Shown here piece by piece: positions 1 to 7,269 of a stretch of 64,000 nucleotides of DNA. The stretch lies in the NCBI RefSeq assembly GCF_000735695.2, contig NZ_JASZ02000002.1:1-64000 (forward strand), in the 5' to 3' direction. The stretch is from Kaistella haifensis DSM 19056 (GTDB taxonomy: Bacteria > Bacteroidota > Bacteroidia > Flavobacteriales > Weeksellaceae). Position 1 is the stretch's first letter, and each line of letters begins with the position of its first letter. Below the pieces are notes generated by a model that worked only from the letters and a program-made list of their open reading frames with translations, was not told where the DNA came from and did not search any database. A program made the translations under genes and the position numbers.

Positions 1-289
1 AACAGAAGATTTAAGAAACGTCTACCACAAGAAAAACACCAAAGAAATCGCTATGTTAAAATTAGCAAGATGGTATCACCAGGTAGAAGTCTCCGGCTTT
101 AAATCTTTTGCTATCCTGTTAAAAACGTTTACCATCCACTATAACGATATCCTAAACTACTTCAATCATAGAAGTACGAATGCATCCGCAGAATCTTTCA
201 ATGCAAAAATTAAAAAATTTAGAAGCAACTTCAGAGGAGTTAGGGATCGGGCGTTTTTTCTATTCAGACTACAAAACATTTTTGCTTAA
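1..289 (+). CDS. transposase C-terminal part (ISAon1/ISL3-like), cut by window edge
   Basis: The frame is open from base 2, so the protein enters from outside the window; only about 95 C-terminal residues are visible. They carry the stretch NHRSTNASAESFNAKIKKF, typical of the C-terminus of DDE transposases annotated as ISAon1 family (ISL3-like), where the Glu in ASAESFNAK is the likely last acidic catalytic residue. The gene ends at 289 and is followed by about 75 bases without a gene before the tRNA terminator, which probably hold the right end of the element. Whether the element is intact cannot be judged from here. Confidence 0.8.
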   Translation, partial: TEDLRNVYHKKNTKEIAMLKLARWYHQVEVSGFKSFAILLKTFTIHYNDILNYFNHRSTNASAESFNAKIKKFRSNFRGVRDRAFFLFRLQNIFA

Positions 290-363
290 ACACAAGTTTT
301 GGTACTGATCCAAAATAGCATTAAAATAAAATACTTTTGTTCGTGAAATGTTCGTGACAAATA

Positions 364-398
364 TAAAAAAAGACACTCACATTTCTGTAAGTGTCTCG
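364..398 (-). terminator. rho-independent terminator after tRNA-Asn
   Basis: On the minus strand a 7-bp stem (AGACACT/AGTGTCT, 371-396) is followed by a run of seven T. It lies 10 bases downstream of the tRNA 3' end and ends that transcript. Confidence 0.8.
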
Positions 399-407
399 TT
401 TTCAGCG

Positions 408-481
408 CTCCTCTTGCTGGGCTCGAACCAGCGACCCTCTGATTAACAGTCAGATGCTCTAACCAACTGAGCTAAAGAGGA
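408..481 (-). tRNA. tRNA-Asn (anticodon GTT)
   Basis: The minus strand folds as a complete 74-nt cloverleaf. The acceptor stem TCCTCTT/AAGAGGA has discriminator G at 408. The D-arm is AGCTCAGTTGGTTAGAGC, the anticodon arm reads CTGACTGTTAATCAG with anticodon GTT, and the T-arm contains GGTTCGAGCC. CCA is not encoded. It is a single gene with its own terminator, next to an insertion sequence; tRNA genes are common landing sites, but no duplicated tRNA end is visible. Confidence 0.97.
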
Positions 482-558
482 GTGTTTTCCTTTGCTTTAA
501 GCGTGTGCAAATATAAAAACTTTTTTAATTTCTCCAAAATATTTTTGTAAAATTTTTA

Positions 559-1896
559 CTAAAATTTTCCGGTAATCCACTTAACTATGTCGTTTCCAAA
601 GATTAAGACCATTAAACCTAATAAGAAAATTACGCCGATCATTTGTGCATTTTCCAAAACTTTCTGCGGAACTGGCTTTCCGGTGATCATTTCCCACAAG
701 GTAAACACCACATGACCTCCATCTAAACCCGGAATCGGAATTAAATTAAGGAACGCCAACCATACCGAAAACATCGCGGTAAAGCTCCAGAAAAATTCCC
801 AATTGATGGTTTCTGGCATTTGTTTGATGATCCCAATTGGTCCGGAAACTTTCTTGTAACCTTCAGTAGTGGTATTGAAAACAATTTTGAACTGCTTGAT
901 CTGCATCGTAAGAACATCAATTGTTCTTGTAAAACCTCTTGGGATAGCTTCTAAGAAAGAATATTTTTTTGTGATTTTGGCTTTCTCAAGTTCTGCCTGC
1001 TCTACATTTACATCTGTCGAAAAGCCTAATTTACCTTGCGGATCAACTTTAATATCGATTTGCTGCACTGCAGAATTTCTTTCAACATCCAATTTTACAT
1101 TGGTATTTTTGAATTTTGCCAGTTCTGTTCCCAGCTCATCGAAATATTTCACAGGTTTTCCGTTTACGGCAACTATTTTATCACCTTTCAGAAGGCCAGA
1201 CGCTTTGGCAGCACCATTTGGTAGCAAACTATCGATAACGACAGGGAAACGCGGGCTGAAATAAGCTTTAGCCTCATTTTGCTTCAATACATCAGCTACA
1301 CCTTGCTCATTGACAGGGAATGTAACTTCCTTACCGTTTCTTTCCACAGTTACCTCATCCGCAAAAAGAATATTGATGGTGGAAGTTTCCATTCTTTCTG
1401 CAGGTTTACCATCAATTTTTAAGATTTTATCACCTGATTGCAATCCCATTTTTTTTCCGGCTTCGGAAACCGCAATTCCGTTCTCGAATTTCGAATTGTC
1501 GTGGTAGGTTTCCCCTTTGAAATAGCTAAGGCTCGAATAAATTAACCAAGCCAAAAAGAAGTTCACCGTAACACCTCCCATCATAATAATTAGGCGCTGC
1601 CACGCAGGTTTGCTTCGGAATTCCCAAGGCTCAGCTGGTTTTTTTAACTGTTCGGTATCCATGCTTTCATCAACCATTCCGGCGATTTTCACGTAGCCAC
1701 CAAAAGGTAACCAGCCAATACCATATTCGGTATCACCTATTTTTTTCTTTACCAACGAAAACCACGGATCGAAGAAGAGGTAAAATTTTTCAACTTTTGT
1801 TTTGAAGAGTTTTGCGGGGATGAAATGCCCTAATTCATGTAGAATTACCAATATTGAAATACTGAGTATGAATTGAAATAATTGGATGAGTGTCAT
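559..1896 (-). CDS. rseP: RseP-type site-2 intramembrane zinc metalloprotease
   Basis: This is a 445-aa inner-membrane protease of the S2P/RseP family, which cuts transmembrane segments of anti-sigma factors and signal-peptide remnants. Motif HELGH lies at residues 20-24 in the first membrane helix, and the second metal-ligand motif LDGGH at 391-395 follows NLIPIPG. Between them are PDZ-like segments (about 150-330), two of them judging from the repeated GDKILKIDGK and GDKIVAVNGK. Length matches the family. The start overlaps nothing and is preceded by about 110 bp of AT-rich DNA. The neighbours show no linked sigma/anti-sigma pair, so the substrate cannot be named. Confidence 0.95.
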   Translation of the reverse strand: MTLIQLFQFILSISILVILHELGHFIPAKLFKTKVEKFYLFFDPWFSLVKKKIGDTEYGIGWLPFGGYVKIAGMVDESMDTEQLKKPAEPWEFRSKPAWQRLIIMMGGVTVNFFLAWLIYSSLSYFKGETYHDNSKFENGIAVSEAGKKMGLQSGDKILKIDGKPAERMETSTINILFADEVTVERNGKEVTFPVNEQGVADVLKQNEAKAYFSPRFPVVIDSLLPNGAAKASGLLKGDKIVAVNGKPVKYFDELGTELAKFKNTNVKLDVERNSAVQQIDIKVDPQGKLGFSTDVNVEQAELEKAKITKKYSFLEAIPRGFTRTIDVLTMQIKQFKIVFNTTTEGYKKVSGPIGIIKQMPETINWEFFWSFTAMFSVWLAFLNLIPIPGLDGGHVVFTLWEMITGKPVPQKVLENAQMIGVIFLLGLMVLIFGNDIVKWITGKF

Positions 1897-1954
1897 TTAT
1901 TTTTATTAAAATTTTAAATAATTGCGAAGATACGAATTATCAAAAGTATGCCAA

Positions 1955-1984
1955 ACAAAAAAGGTTCTCAAAAAAGAGAACCTT
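1955..1984 (-). terminator. terminator of the 2007-2450 gene
   Basis: Perfect 9-bp stem AAGGTTCTC/GAGAACCTT (1961-1984) followed on the minus strand by a T run. It separates the small outer-membrane protein gene from rseP. Confidence 0.85.
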
Positions 1985-2006
1985 ATATCTATTGAAAATG
2001 ATTTTC

Positions 2007-2450
2007 TTAGAAATTGAACGAAACTCCTAAGCTACCATTGTTACCAAATTCGCCGTAGATACCAACATTGTTGTTGAAGAAATATCTAACTCCAAGGTGA
2101 GCACCAAAATAAGTACCGCTTTCTCCCAAAAGTCCTAAATCAACACCTGGATAAATATCCCATTTTTCTGGAAGACTTAATGGTTCTTGTAAGTGGAAGT
2201 TTACTCTACCAAATACTCCGAAATCATCATCTTCATATTTATCATTGCTGTGGTCGAAGAAGAAATTAGCTCCCGCACCCAATGATACAATGTTTCCTAA
2301 ACCATAATCATAAGTTGCTGTAATCCCAGTTCCGTAACCCCATCCGTTGAAACCAACTTGAACTTTTTGGTCTCCTTTTCCGTTCCACGCTTGCGCAAAT
2401 GCCATTTGTCCTAAAAAGAACATTGAGCATACTAATAATAACTTTTTCAT
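2007..2450 (-). CDS. small secreted outer-membrane beta-barrel-like protein (DUF6646-like)
   Basis: The 147-aa product has a clear signal peptide (MKKLLLVCSMFFLGQMAFA, cut before QAW). The rest is rich in Gly and aromatic residues with alternating strands such as VQVGFNGWGYGTGITATY and a C-terminal SLGVSFNF, as in small outer-membrane barrels. It resembles the flavobacterial family annotated DUF6646, which I recall rather than tested. It is a single-gene unit with its own terminator and a long AT-rich upstream region. Specific function is unknown. Confidence 0.75.
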   Translation of the reverse strand: MKKLLLVCSMFFLGQMAFAQAWNGKGDQKVQVGFNGWGYGTGITATYDYGLGNIVSLGAGANFFFDHSNDKYEDDDFGVFGRVNFHLQEPLSLPEKWDIYPGVDLGLLGESGTYFGAHLGVRYFFNNNVGIYGEFGNNGSLGVSFNF

Positions 2451-2574
2451 AATGTATTAATTTATAGTTTTAATGAATAGTGAAAAACTATCAAATATGA
2501 AGCCAAAAAAATTCATTAGTGAAATAATGCATTGATTTTTTTGTATATTTAATCAAATTTTACAACAATTTATA

Positions 2575-3333
2575 ATGAAAAATTTAAAAATATCGGGTTT
2601 AAATTTAGATATTATCTGGAAAGACAAAGAAAGTAATTTCAAGAAAATCAGCGAGTTACTTTCTAATGAAACTTCAGACCTTTTTGTACTTCCGGAAATG
2701 TTTTCCACTGGATTCTACATGAAAGCTGAAGAAACCGCCGATCGCAAACAAGAAACCCTAAATTGGATGAAAATTTTTGCTAAAACTACCAATACCGCAG
2801 TTTGCGGAAGTGCTGCCGTTTATGAAAACGAAAATTTTTATAACCGTTTTTATTTTGTAGAACCCAACGGAAACCATCATCAATACGACAAAAAACATTT
2901 GTTTTCATTTTCCGGTGAAGACAAAAATTACACTTCTGGAAAAGATCGCGTGATTGTAAACTACAAAGGTTGGCGAATTTTGTTGCAGATTTGTTACGAT
3001 CTGAGATTTCCGGTTTTCGCGAGAAATAATGACGATTACGATGCAATTTTATATGTTGCCAATTGGCCGGAAGTTAGAATCGATGCTTGGAAAACCCTTC
3101 TGAAAGCCCGAGCAATCGAGAATTTAGCTTATGTTTTTGGTTTAAACAGAATCGGAACGGATGGAAATAATTTGCATTATCCTGAAAGTTCATATTGTTA
3201 CGCGCCGGACGGCACTTTGGTTTCAACTACTGAAAACAATATTGTATCCGCAGAATTCAATGCAGAAAAGCTCCTGAAATTCCGAGAGAAATTCCGGTTT
3301 CTGAACGATCGCGATTCCTTTGAAATAATTTAG
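2575..3333 (+). CDS. nitrilase-superfamily amidase (omega-amidase/YafV type)
   Basis: At 252 aa it has the usual length for carbon-nitrogen hydrolases of the YafV/Nit2 branch. The Glu-Lys-Cys triad is visible: E41 in VLPEMFSTGF, K106 in YDKKHLF, C140 in LLQICYDLRFP. Family members hydrolyse alpha-ketoglutaramate or alpha-ketosuccinamate made by transamination of glutamine or methionine-salvage intermediates; that assignment is by family, not proven here. The stop codon shares bases with the stop of the convergent thioredoxin gene (3330-3333). It is cytoplasmic, with no signal peptide. Confidence 0.88.
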   Translation: MKNLKISGLNLDIIWKDKESNFKKISELLSNETSDLFVLPEMFSTGFYMKAEETADRKQETLNWMKIFAKTTNTAVCGSAAVYENENFYNRFYFVEPNGNHHQYDKKHLFSFSGEDKNYTSGKDRVIVNYKGWRILLQICYDLRFPVFARNNDDYDAILYVANWPEVRIDAWKTLLKARAIENLAYVFGLNRIGTDGNNLHYPESSYCYAPDGTLVSTTENNIVSAEFNAEKLLKFREKFRFLNDRDSFEII

Positions 3334-3641
3334 TTGGATTGATTCGCAAAATTTTGCAATAAATTGGTAAGCGTATTCACATCATGAACTCCGCTTTCCT
3401 TCCAAAGAAGATTTCCATTTTGGAAAACCGCCAATGTCGGAACTCCACGCACTCCGTATTCGGCCGCAATTGCAGGAAATTGGTCGACATCTATTTTCAC
3501 AATGCGCGCCAAATCGCCCACGTTTTCCTTAACGGTATTGAGAACCGAAGATTGCACTTTGCATGGTCCACACCAAGTGGCAAAAAAGTCGATTAAAACC
3601 GGCTTTTCAGAATTGATAAGTTCTTGAAATTTCTGTGACAT
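3330..3641 (-). CDS. trxA: thioredoxin
   Basis: A compact 103-aa thioredoxin fold with active site WCGPC (C24, C27), the cis-Pro segment GVRGVPTLAVF and no signal peptide, so a cytoplasmic disulfide reductase. It is the last gene of the minus-strand sulfur cluster, 30 bp behind the rhodanese gene. That position suggests it recycles persulfides formed on the rhodaneses, although thioredoxins serve many partners and another copy elsewhere may be the main one. Confidence 0.93.
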   Translation of the reverse strand: MSQKFQELINSEKPVLIDFFATWCGPCKVQSSVLNTVKENVGDLARIVKIDVDQFPAIAAEYGVRGVPTLAVFQNGNLLWKESGVHDVNTLTNLLQNFANQSN

Positions 3642-3671
3642 TTTTTAAAAAATTAAAATCATTAAACAAAA

Positions 3672-3983
3672 TTATCCTTTCAATTTATTTTCCAGCGACT
3701 TCCAGTTTCCGCCATTATAAGCTTCGAAACCATTTTGCTCGAAGATAATTTTTGCAGAAGCACTTCGCATACCACTTGCACAACAGGTGATAATGGGCTT
3801 TTTCAGATCGAGTTTTTTCATTTCGGCAGCCAATTCTTGCAACGGAATATTTTTAGAAAATCTAATACTTCCGTTGCTGAATTCTGCGGGAGTTCTTACA
3901 TCAATAATTTGTGCCCCATTTTCTACAAGAGCCTTATAATCAACTTTGTTTTTACCGAATAATTTCTTGAAAAAATCAATCAT
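3672..3983 (-). CDS. single-domain rhodanese (sulfurtransferase)
   Basis: The 103-aa protein starts with an amphipathic stretch (MIDFFKKLFGKNK) followed by a rhodanese domain with IIDVRTPAEFSNGSI and the active-site loop CASGMRS (C68). The loop size and sequence match PspE/GlpE-type single rhodaneses, which move sulfane sulfur between thiols. It lies 21 bp after the metallo-beta-lactamase/rhodanese fusion, almost certainly in one operon. Its substrate is inferred to be a persulfide generated in this pathway. Confidence 0.92.
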   Translation of the reverse strand: MIDFFKKLFGKNKVDYKALVENGAQIIDVRTPAEFSNGSIRFSKNIPLQELAAEMKKLDLKKPIITCCASGMRSASAKIIFEQNGFEAYNGGNWKSLENKLKG

Positions 3984-4004
3984 TTTTGTAGTTTTTAATA
4001 TGGC

Positions 4005-5411
4005 TTACAATGTTTTGCTTTGGCAAACAAAATTACTTTTAGGAACACTTGTTTCTTTTATTTTATTGAAACCACCATCAATTTCGGTGAAATTCCTAAT
4101 TCCTCTTGAATTTAAGATACTTGCTGCGATCATACTTCTGTATCCACCTGCACAGTGAATGAAGAAATGCTCATCATTATTTAAAGCATTTGCCCATTCA
4201 TTAATATCTGCTAAAGGTCTGCGATAAGCTTTTTCCACATGTGCAGCATCGTACTCGGATTCTTTTCTCACATCGATTACTTTGGAATCATCACTAAATT
4301 TGGCTGCAAAATCTTGAGCAGAAATCCGGTGAATCGTATCAATTTCTTTACCTGAATTTTTCCAAGACTCGAAACCACCTTCCAAATACCCTAAAACATG
4401 ATCAAAGCCAACTCTGGAAAGTCTTGTAATCACCTCCTCTTCTGTTCCGGGATCCGAAACCAGTAAAATCGGCTGATGTACATCTACAATCATTGCGCCA
4501 ACCCACGGTGCGAAATCTCCTTTCAAACCGATATTTATCGAATTCGGAATAAATCCCTGATGAAAATCTGCAGCATTTCTGGTATCTAAAACCAAAGCAC
4601 CCGTATCTTCAGCAACTCCTTCGAAATCTTCTGCGCTTATTGGCTGATTGGATTGATGCAGGACATTGTCGAAAGATTCGTAGCCTTTTTTATTGAGAGC
4701 TACATTCATACCGAAATATTTCGGTGGAGCAGAAAGTCCGTCGAGAACTTCTCTAACGAAGGATTCCTTATTAGGCTGTTTTAGTGCGTAATTGGTCTTT
4801 TTCTGATTTCCCAAAGTATCTACCGTTTCATTCTGCATATTTTTTCCGCAGGCAGATCCGGCGCCATGAGCAGGATATACGATAATATCATCAGAAAGCG
4901 GAACAATTTTGTTCTGCAGACTGTCGTACAGCAACCCCGCCAACTCTTCCTGAGTCATATGTGTTGATTTTTGAGCCAGATCCGGTCTTCCCACATCTCC
5001 TAGAAACAAAGTATCTCCAGAAAAAATCGCAGTTTCTTTCCCGTTCTCATCGATCAATAAAAAAGTTGAACTTTCCATCGTGTGACCTGGCGTATGAAGT
5101 ACTTTAATTTTAATATTTCCAATTTCGAAAATCTGATTATCTTCTGCGATCATCGCTTCAAAATCGGGTTCTGCAGTTGGTCCGTAAACAATTGGAGCAC
5201 CGGTTTTTTTAGAAAGATCCAAATGTCCTGAAACAAAATCGGCATGAAAATGCGTTTCAAAAATATATTTGAGCTTCACTCCGTCTTTCTCCAGCCTGTC
5301 AATATACGGTTTAGTTTCTCGCAAAGGATCGATGATTGCCGCTTCTTTTTCAGAAACAATATAATAGGCACCCTGTGCAAGACATCCGGTATATATTTGT
5401 TCTATTTTCAT
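4005..5411 (-). CDS. metallo-beta-lactamase/rhodanese fusion, persulfide dioxygenase-like
   Basis: The protein (468 aa) has an N-terminal metallo-beta-lactamase domain (about 1-250) with THFHADFVSGH (H54, H56, D58), HTPGHT and GDTLFLGDVGRPDL, then two rhodanese repeats (about 265-365 and 370-460). Only the last repeat keeps a catalytic cysteine, C420 in HCAGGYRS; the first has DPGTEE at that place and looks inactive. This is the Blh/ETHE1-like arrangement that oxidises glutathione- or other low-molecular-weight persulfides to sulfite. Compared with ETHE1 the metal motif has HADF where HxDH is usual, so the exact metal and reaction should be treated as inference. It heads the block with the single rhodanese and thioredoxin. 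Confidence 0.9.
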   Translation of the reverse strand: MKIEQIYTGCLAQGAYYIVSEKEAAIIDPLRETKPYIDRLEKDGVKLKYIFETHFHADFVSGHLDLSKKTGAPIVYGPTAEPDFEAMIAEDNQIFEIGNIKIKVLHTPGHTMESSTFLLIDENGKETAIFSGDTLFLGDVGRPDLAQKSTHMTQEELAGLLYDSLQNKIVPLSDDIIVYPAHGAGSACGKNMQNETVDTLGNQKKTNYALKQPNKESFVREVLDGLSAPPKYFGMNVALNKKGYESFDNVLHQSNQPISAEDFEGVAEDTGALVLDTRNAADFHQGFIPNSINIGLKGDFAPWVGAMIVDVHQPILLVSDPGTEEEVITRLSRVGFDHVLGYLEGGFESWKNSGKEIDTIHRISAQDFAAKFSDDSKVIDVRKESEYDAAHVEKAYRRPLADINEWANALNNDEHFFIHCAGGYRSMIAASILNSRGIRNFTEIDGGFNKIKETSVPKSNFVCQSKTL

Positions 5412-5501
5412 AGTATCATTTTAAATATCTGACAAATTTCGTGAATTCGCCAGCAATATACACCAGCGATAAATTGAAATAATCGATTAAGGAGTATGGA
5501 A

Positions 5502-5861
5502 TTAATTATATTCTGTCACATTACCGTCTTTGTCGGACAGTTTTCCTGCCTGCCCTTCCTGGGTGAGCTCCCACATGTACTCTTCATTCGTAAAAATGGG
5601 ATTACCGCTTGGGTTTACAGTTTTGGCAGATAGTTTCTGTTCTTCCTCCCCTGCTTTCTGAATTTTTACTGCAACCATATCACCTTCTGAGAAATAGGTT
5701 ACTGAAATCTCTTCACCTGTAGGGCTTTTCAGTGTTAAAGGTTTCTGAACTAGTCCTATTTCAGTAGATTTTTCATTTTCTGTTGACACTGAATTGGTTT
5801 CTGTTTTTGTACAAGAATTCATTAAAAGCAAAGCGAAGCCTGCTACGAGTATATTTTTCAT
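5502..5861 (-). CDS. small lipoprotein of unknown function in the sulfur cluster
   Basis: The start is placed at 5861, where a signal sequence begins (MKNILVAGFALLLMNSC); the frame is open further upstream but that part overlaps the TauE gene and is not signal-like. The lipobox LMNSC gives a predicted lipoprotein of 119 aa. The mature part contains KSPTGEEISVTYFSEGDMVAVKI and looks like a small beta-rich, MliC-like fold, which is only a guess. It begins 3 bases after the TauE stop codon, so the two are co-transcribed. I do not recognise a characterised family. Confidence 0.75.
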   Translation of the reverse strand: MKNILVAGFALLLMNSCTKTETNSVSTENEKSTEIGLVQKPLTLKSPTGEEISVTYFSEGDMVAVKIQKAGEEEQKLSAKTVNPSGNPIFTNEEYMWELTQEGQAGKLSDKDGNVTEYN

Positions 5862-5863
5862 GT

Positions 5864-6664
5864 TTAAAATTGTTGTTTTAAAAATATTTCCTTGATTATA
5901 ATAAAAATGCCCATTCCCAAAACGATCCATCCAAAAAGGGGTTTTAGTTTTCGGCCATCCATTTTTTTTGAAACTGCAATGCCTGCAAAGATTCCCAGCA
6001 CGGATAAACCGGTAAATCCAAGCAGAAATCCCCAGTCATGGCTCACCATCTCCATGGTGCTGATGAATCCTAAAATAGAATTCATCGATATGATAAAAAG
6101 TGAGGTTGCCACCGCTTTTTTCATATGAACTCCCAGCAGCATTACAAGTGCGGGAACGATTAAAAATCCACCACCGGCACCAATTAATCCTGTAATAATG
6201 CCGACCAGAAGTCCTTGCGAAATTAAAATGGTATAATTGGTATCCTCAAAAGTCTGCAGTCTTGGCCTTTCATTTTTTCTGATCATTTTATATGAAGCGA
6301 TCAGCATTAAAATCGCAAAAAGCAAAAGCAGAAACATATCTTTTGTTAGGGTAATTCCCCACCGGTTAATGATATAATGCGGCAAATGCGGCAGAATAAG
6401 CCTGCGGGAAAACAATACTCCCAAAATTGAAGGAATCCCAAATGTAAACGCGGTTTTAAAATCAATCTGTTTCTGTCTAATGAAGCCTACAGAACCTACC
6501 AAACTTGTAATTCCCACGACAAACAACGAAAGCGCAGTAGCGGTAACCGCATCAAAACCAAAAACATAAACAAAAATCGGAACACTCAAGATACTTCCGC
6601 CACCTCCGATGAGGCCCATTACCAGTCCTATTATTAATGCCGAAAAATATCCTAAAAACTCCAT
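5864..6664 (-). CDS. TauE/SafE-family sulfite/sulfur-compound exporter
   Basis: At 266 aa with about eight hydrophobic segments it fits the TauE/SafE permease family. The internal duplication is clear: GLIGGGGSILSVP near residue 18 and GLIGAGGGFLIVP near 160. Family members export sulfite, sulfoacetate or related anions, or transport thiosulfate. Its operon partners include a probable persulfide dioxygenase (which makes sulfite) and rhodaneses, so export of sulfite is a reasonable inference. It is the first gene of the minus-strand sulfur cluster, with a promoter and inverted repeat directly upstream. Confidence 0.9.
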   Translation of the reverse strand: MEFLGYFSALIIGLVMGLIGGGGSILSVPIFVYVFGFDAVTATALSLFVVGITSLVGSVGFIRQKQIDFKTAFTFGIPSILGVLFSRRLILPHLPHYIINRWGITLTKDMFLLLLFAILMLIASYKMIRKNERPRLQTFEDTNYTILISQGLLVGIITGLIGAGGGFLIVPALVMLLGVHMKKAVATSLFIISMNSILGFISTMEMVSHDWGFLLGFTGLSVLGIFAGIAVSKKMDGRKLKPLFGWIVLGMGIFIIIKEIFLKQQF

Positions 6665-6679
6665 CTGTTATTTTTTTGG

Positions 6680-6687
6680 CAAAACTA
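6680..6687 (-). promoter_or_regulatory. promoter -7 box of the sulfur cluster
   Basis: The minus strand reads TAGTTTTG, matching the Bacteroidetes TAnnTTTG element. It ends 16 bases before the TauE start codon. No clear -33 TTG is seen, consistent with dependence on an activator bound at the upstream inverted repeat. Confidence 0.55.
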
Positions 6688-6709
6688 GCTTATTAGATTA
6701 AGAACCAGC

Positions 6710-6723
6710 GTAACCTTTGTTAC
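6710..6723 (-). promoter_or_regulatory. inverted-repeat operator GTAAC-N4-GTTAC
   Basis: A perfect 5+5 bp inverted repeat with 4-bp spacer, size and spacing as in Crp/Fnr-family sites. Its centre is roughly 42-46 bases upstream of the expected transcription start, the place where class II activators bind. The regulator is not encoded in this window. Confidence 0.45.
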
Positions 6724-6741
6724 AAGCCACTGTAGCTACAT

Positions 6742-7194
6742 TTAGTCAACGGATTGTATTTTATATGAATGATCACCAATCTTTACGCTGTCTCCGATTT
6801 TCTTTCCTTTAAACCCTTCAAATATAGGAGCGTTATCCGAAAAGGAAATCACTTCTTTACCATTAACTTCGAAAACTGGCACCGAAATTCCGACGAATAA
6901 AAAATTTTTATCGGTTTCGATCACACAGCCCTTTTCGATCAAATCATGACGGGATTGTTTTTCATTCAATAGAAAACTGAGATTTTCATCAGCCTCGCCC
7001 AACATCTTTTCGAAACGCAACTGCATATCTTTAGCCTGGGATTGCTGAGAGAAATCTTCCGGATCGTGCGTGCTTTCTTCATCCAGATCCGAAGCACTTT
7101 TATATTGATTTACAGATTGCTGCAAGCTTTCTATAACTTTACGCTGCTCAGCGATCAGCTTCTCAAGAATTAAATCCCTTTTCATTATTTTCAT
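6742..7194 (-). CDS. GreA/GreB-like C-terminal domain protein
   Basis: The 150-aa protein has an N-terminal coiled-coil-like half (residues about 5-95, with KLIAEQRKVIESLQQSV) and a C-terminal part ending GKKIGDSVKIGDHSYKIQSVD, similar to the FKBP-like domain of Gre factors. Flavobacterial relatives are annotated GreA/GreB-family elongation factors, often misnamed as 3-oxoacyl-ACP synthases. The classical acidic tip pair of GreA is not evident, so it may bind RNA polymerase without stimulating cleavage. Start is either at 7194 or three codons inside (7185). It is separate from the sulfur operon. Confidence 0.65.
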   Translation of the reverse strand: MKIMKRDLILEKLIAEQRKVIESLQQSVNQYKSASDLDEESTHDPEDFSQQSQAKDMQLRFEKMLGEADENLSFLLNEKQSRHDLIEKGCVIETDKNFLFVGISVPVFEVNGKEVISFSDNAPIFEGFKGKKIGDSVKIGDHSYKIQSVD

Positions 7195-7269
7195 TTTTTG
7201 ATGGTCAACAAATTTACTAAAAATATCTGCCTTTTTCAGGGTTGAAATGTGATTTTTGAATTAAAGATT

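Noticed and set aside
408-481. tRNA-Asn as an attachment site of an integrated element
   Set aside because: No partial tRNA duplicate, integrase gene or element boundary is visible within the window; only an insertion-sequence end is near.
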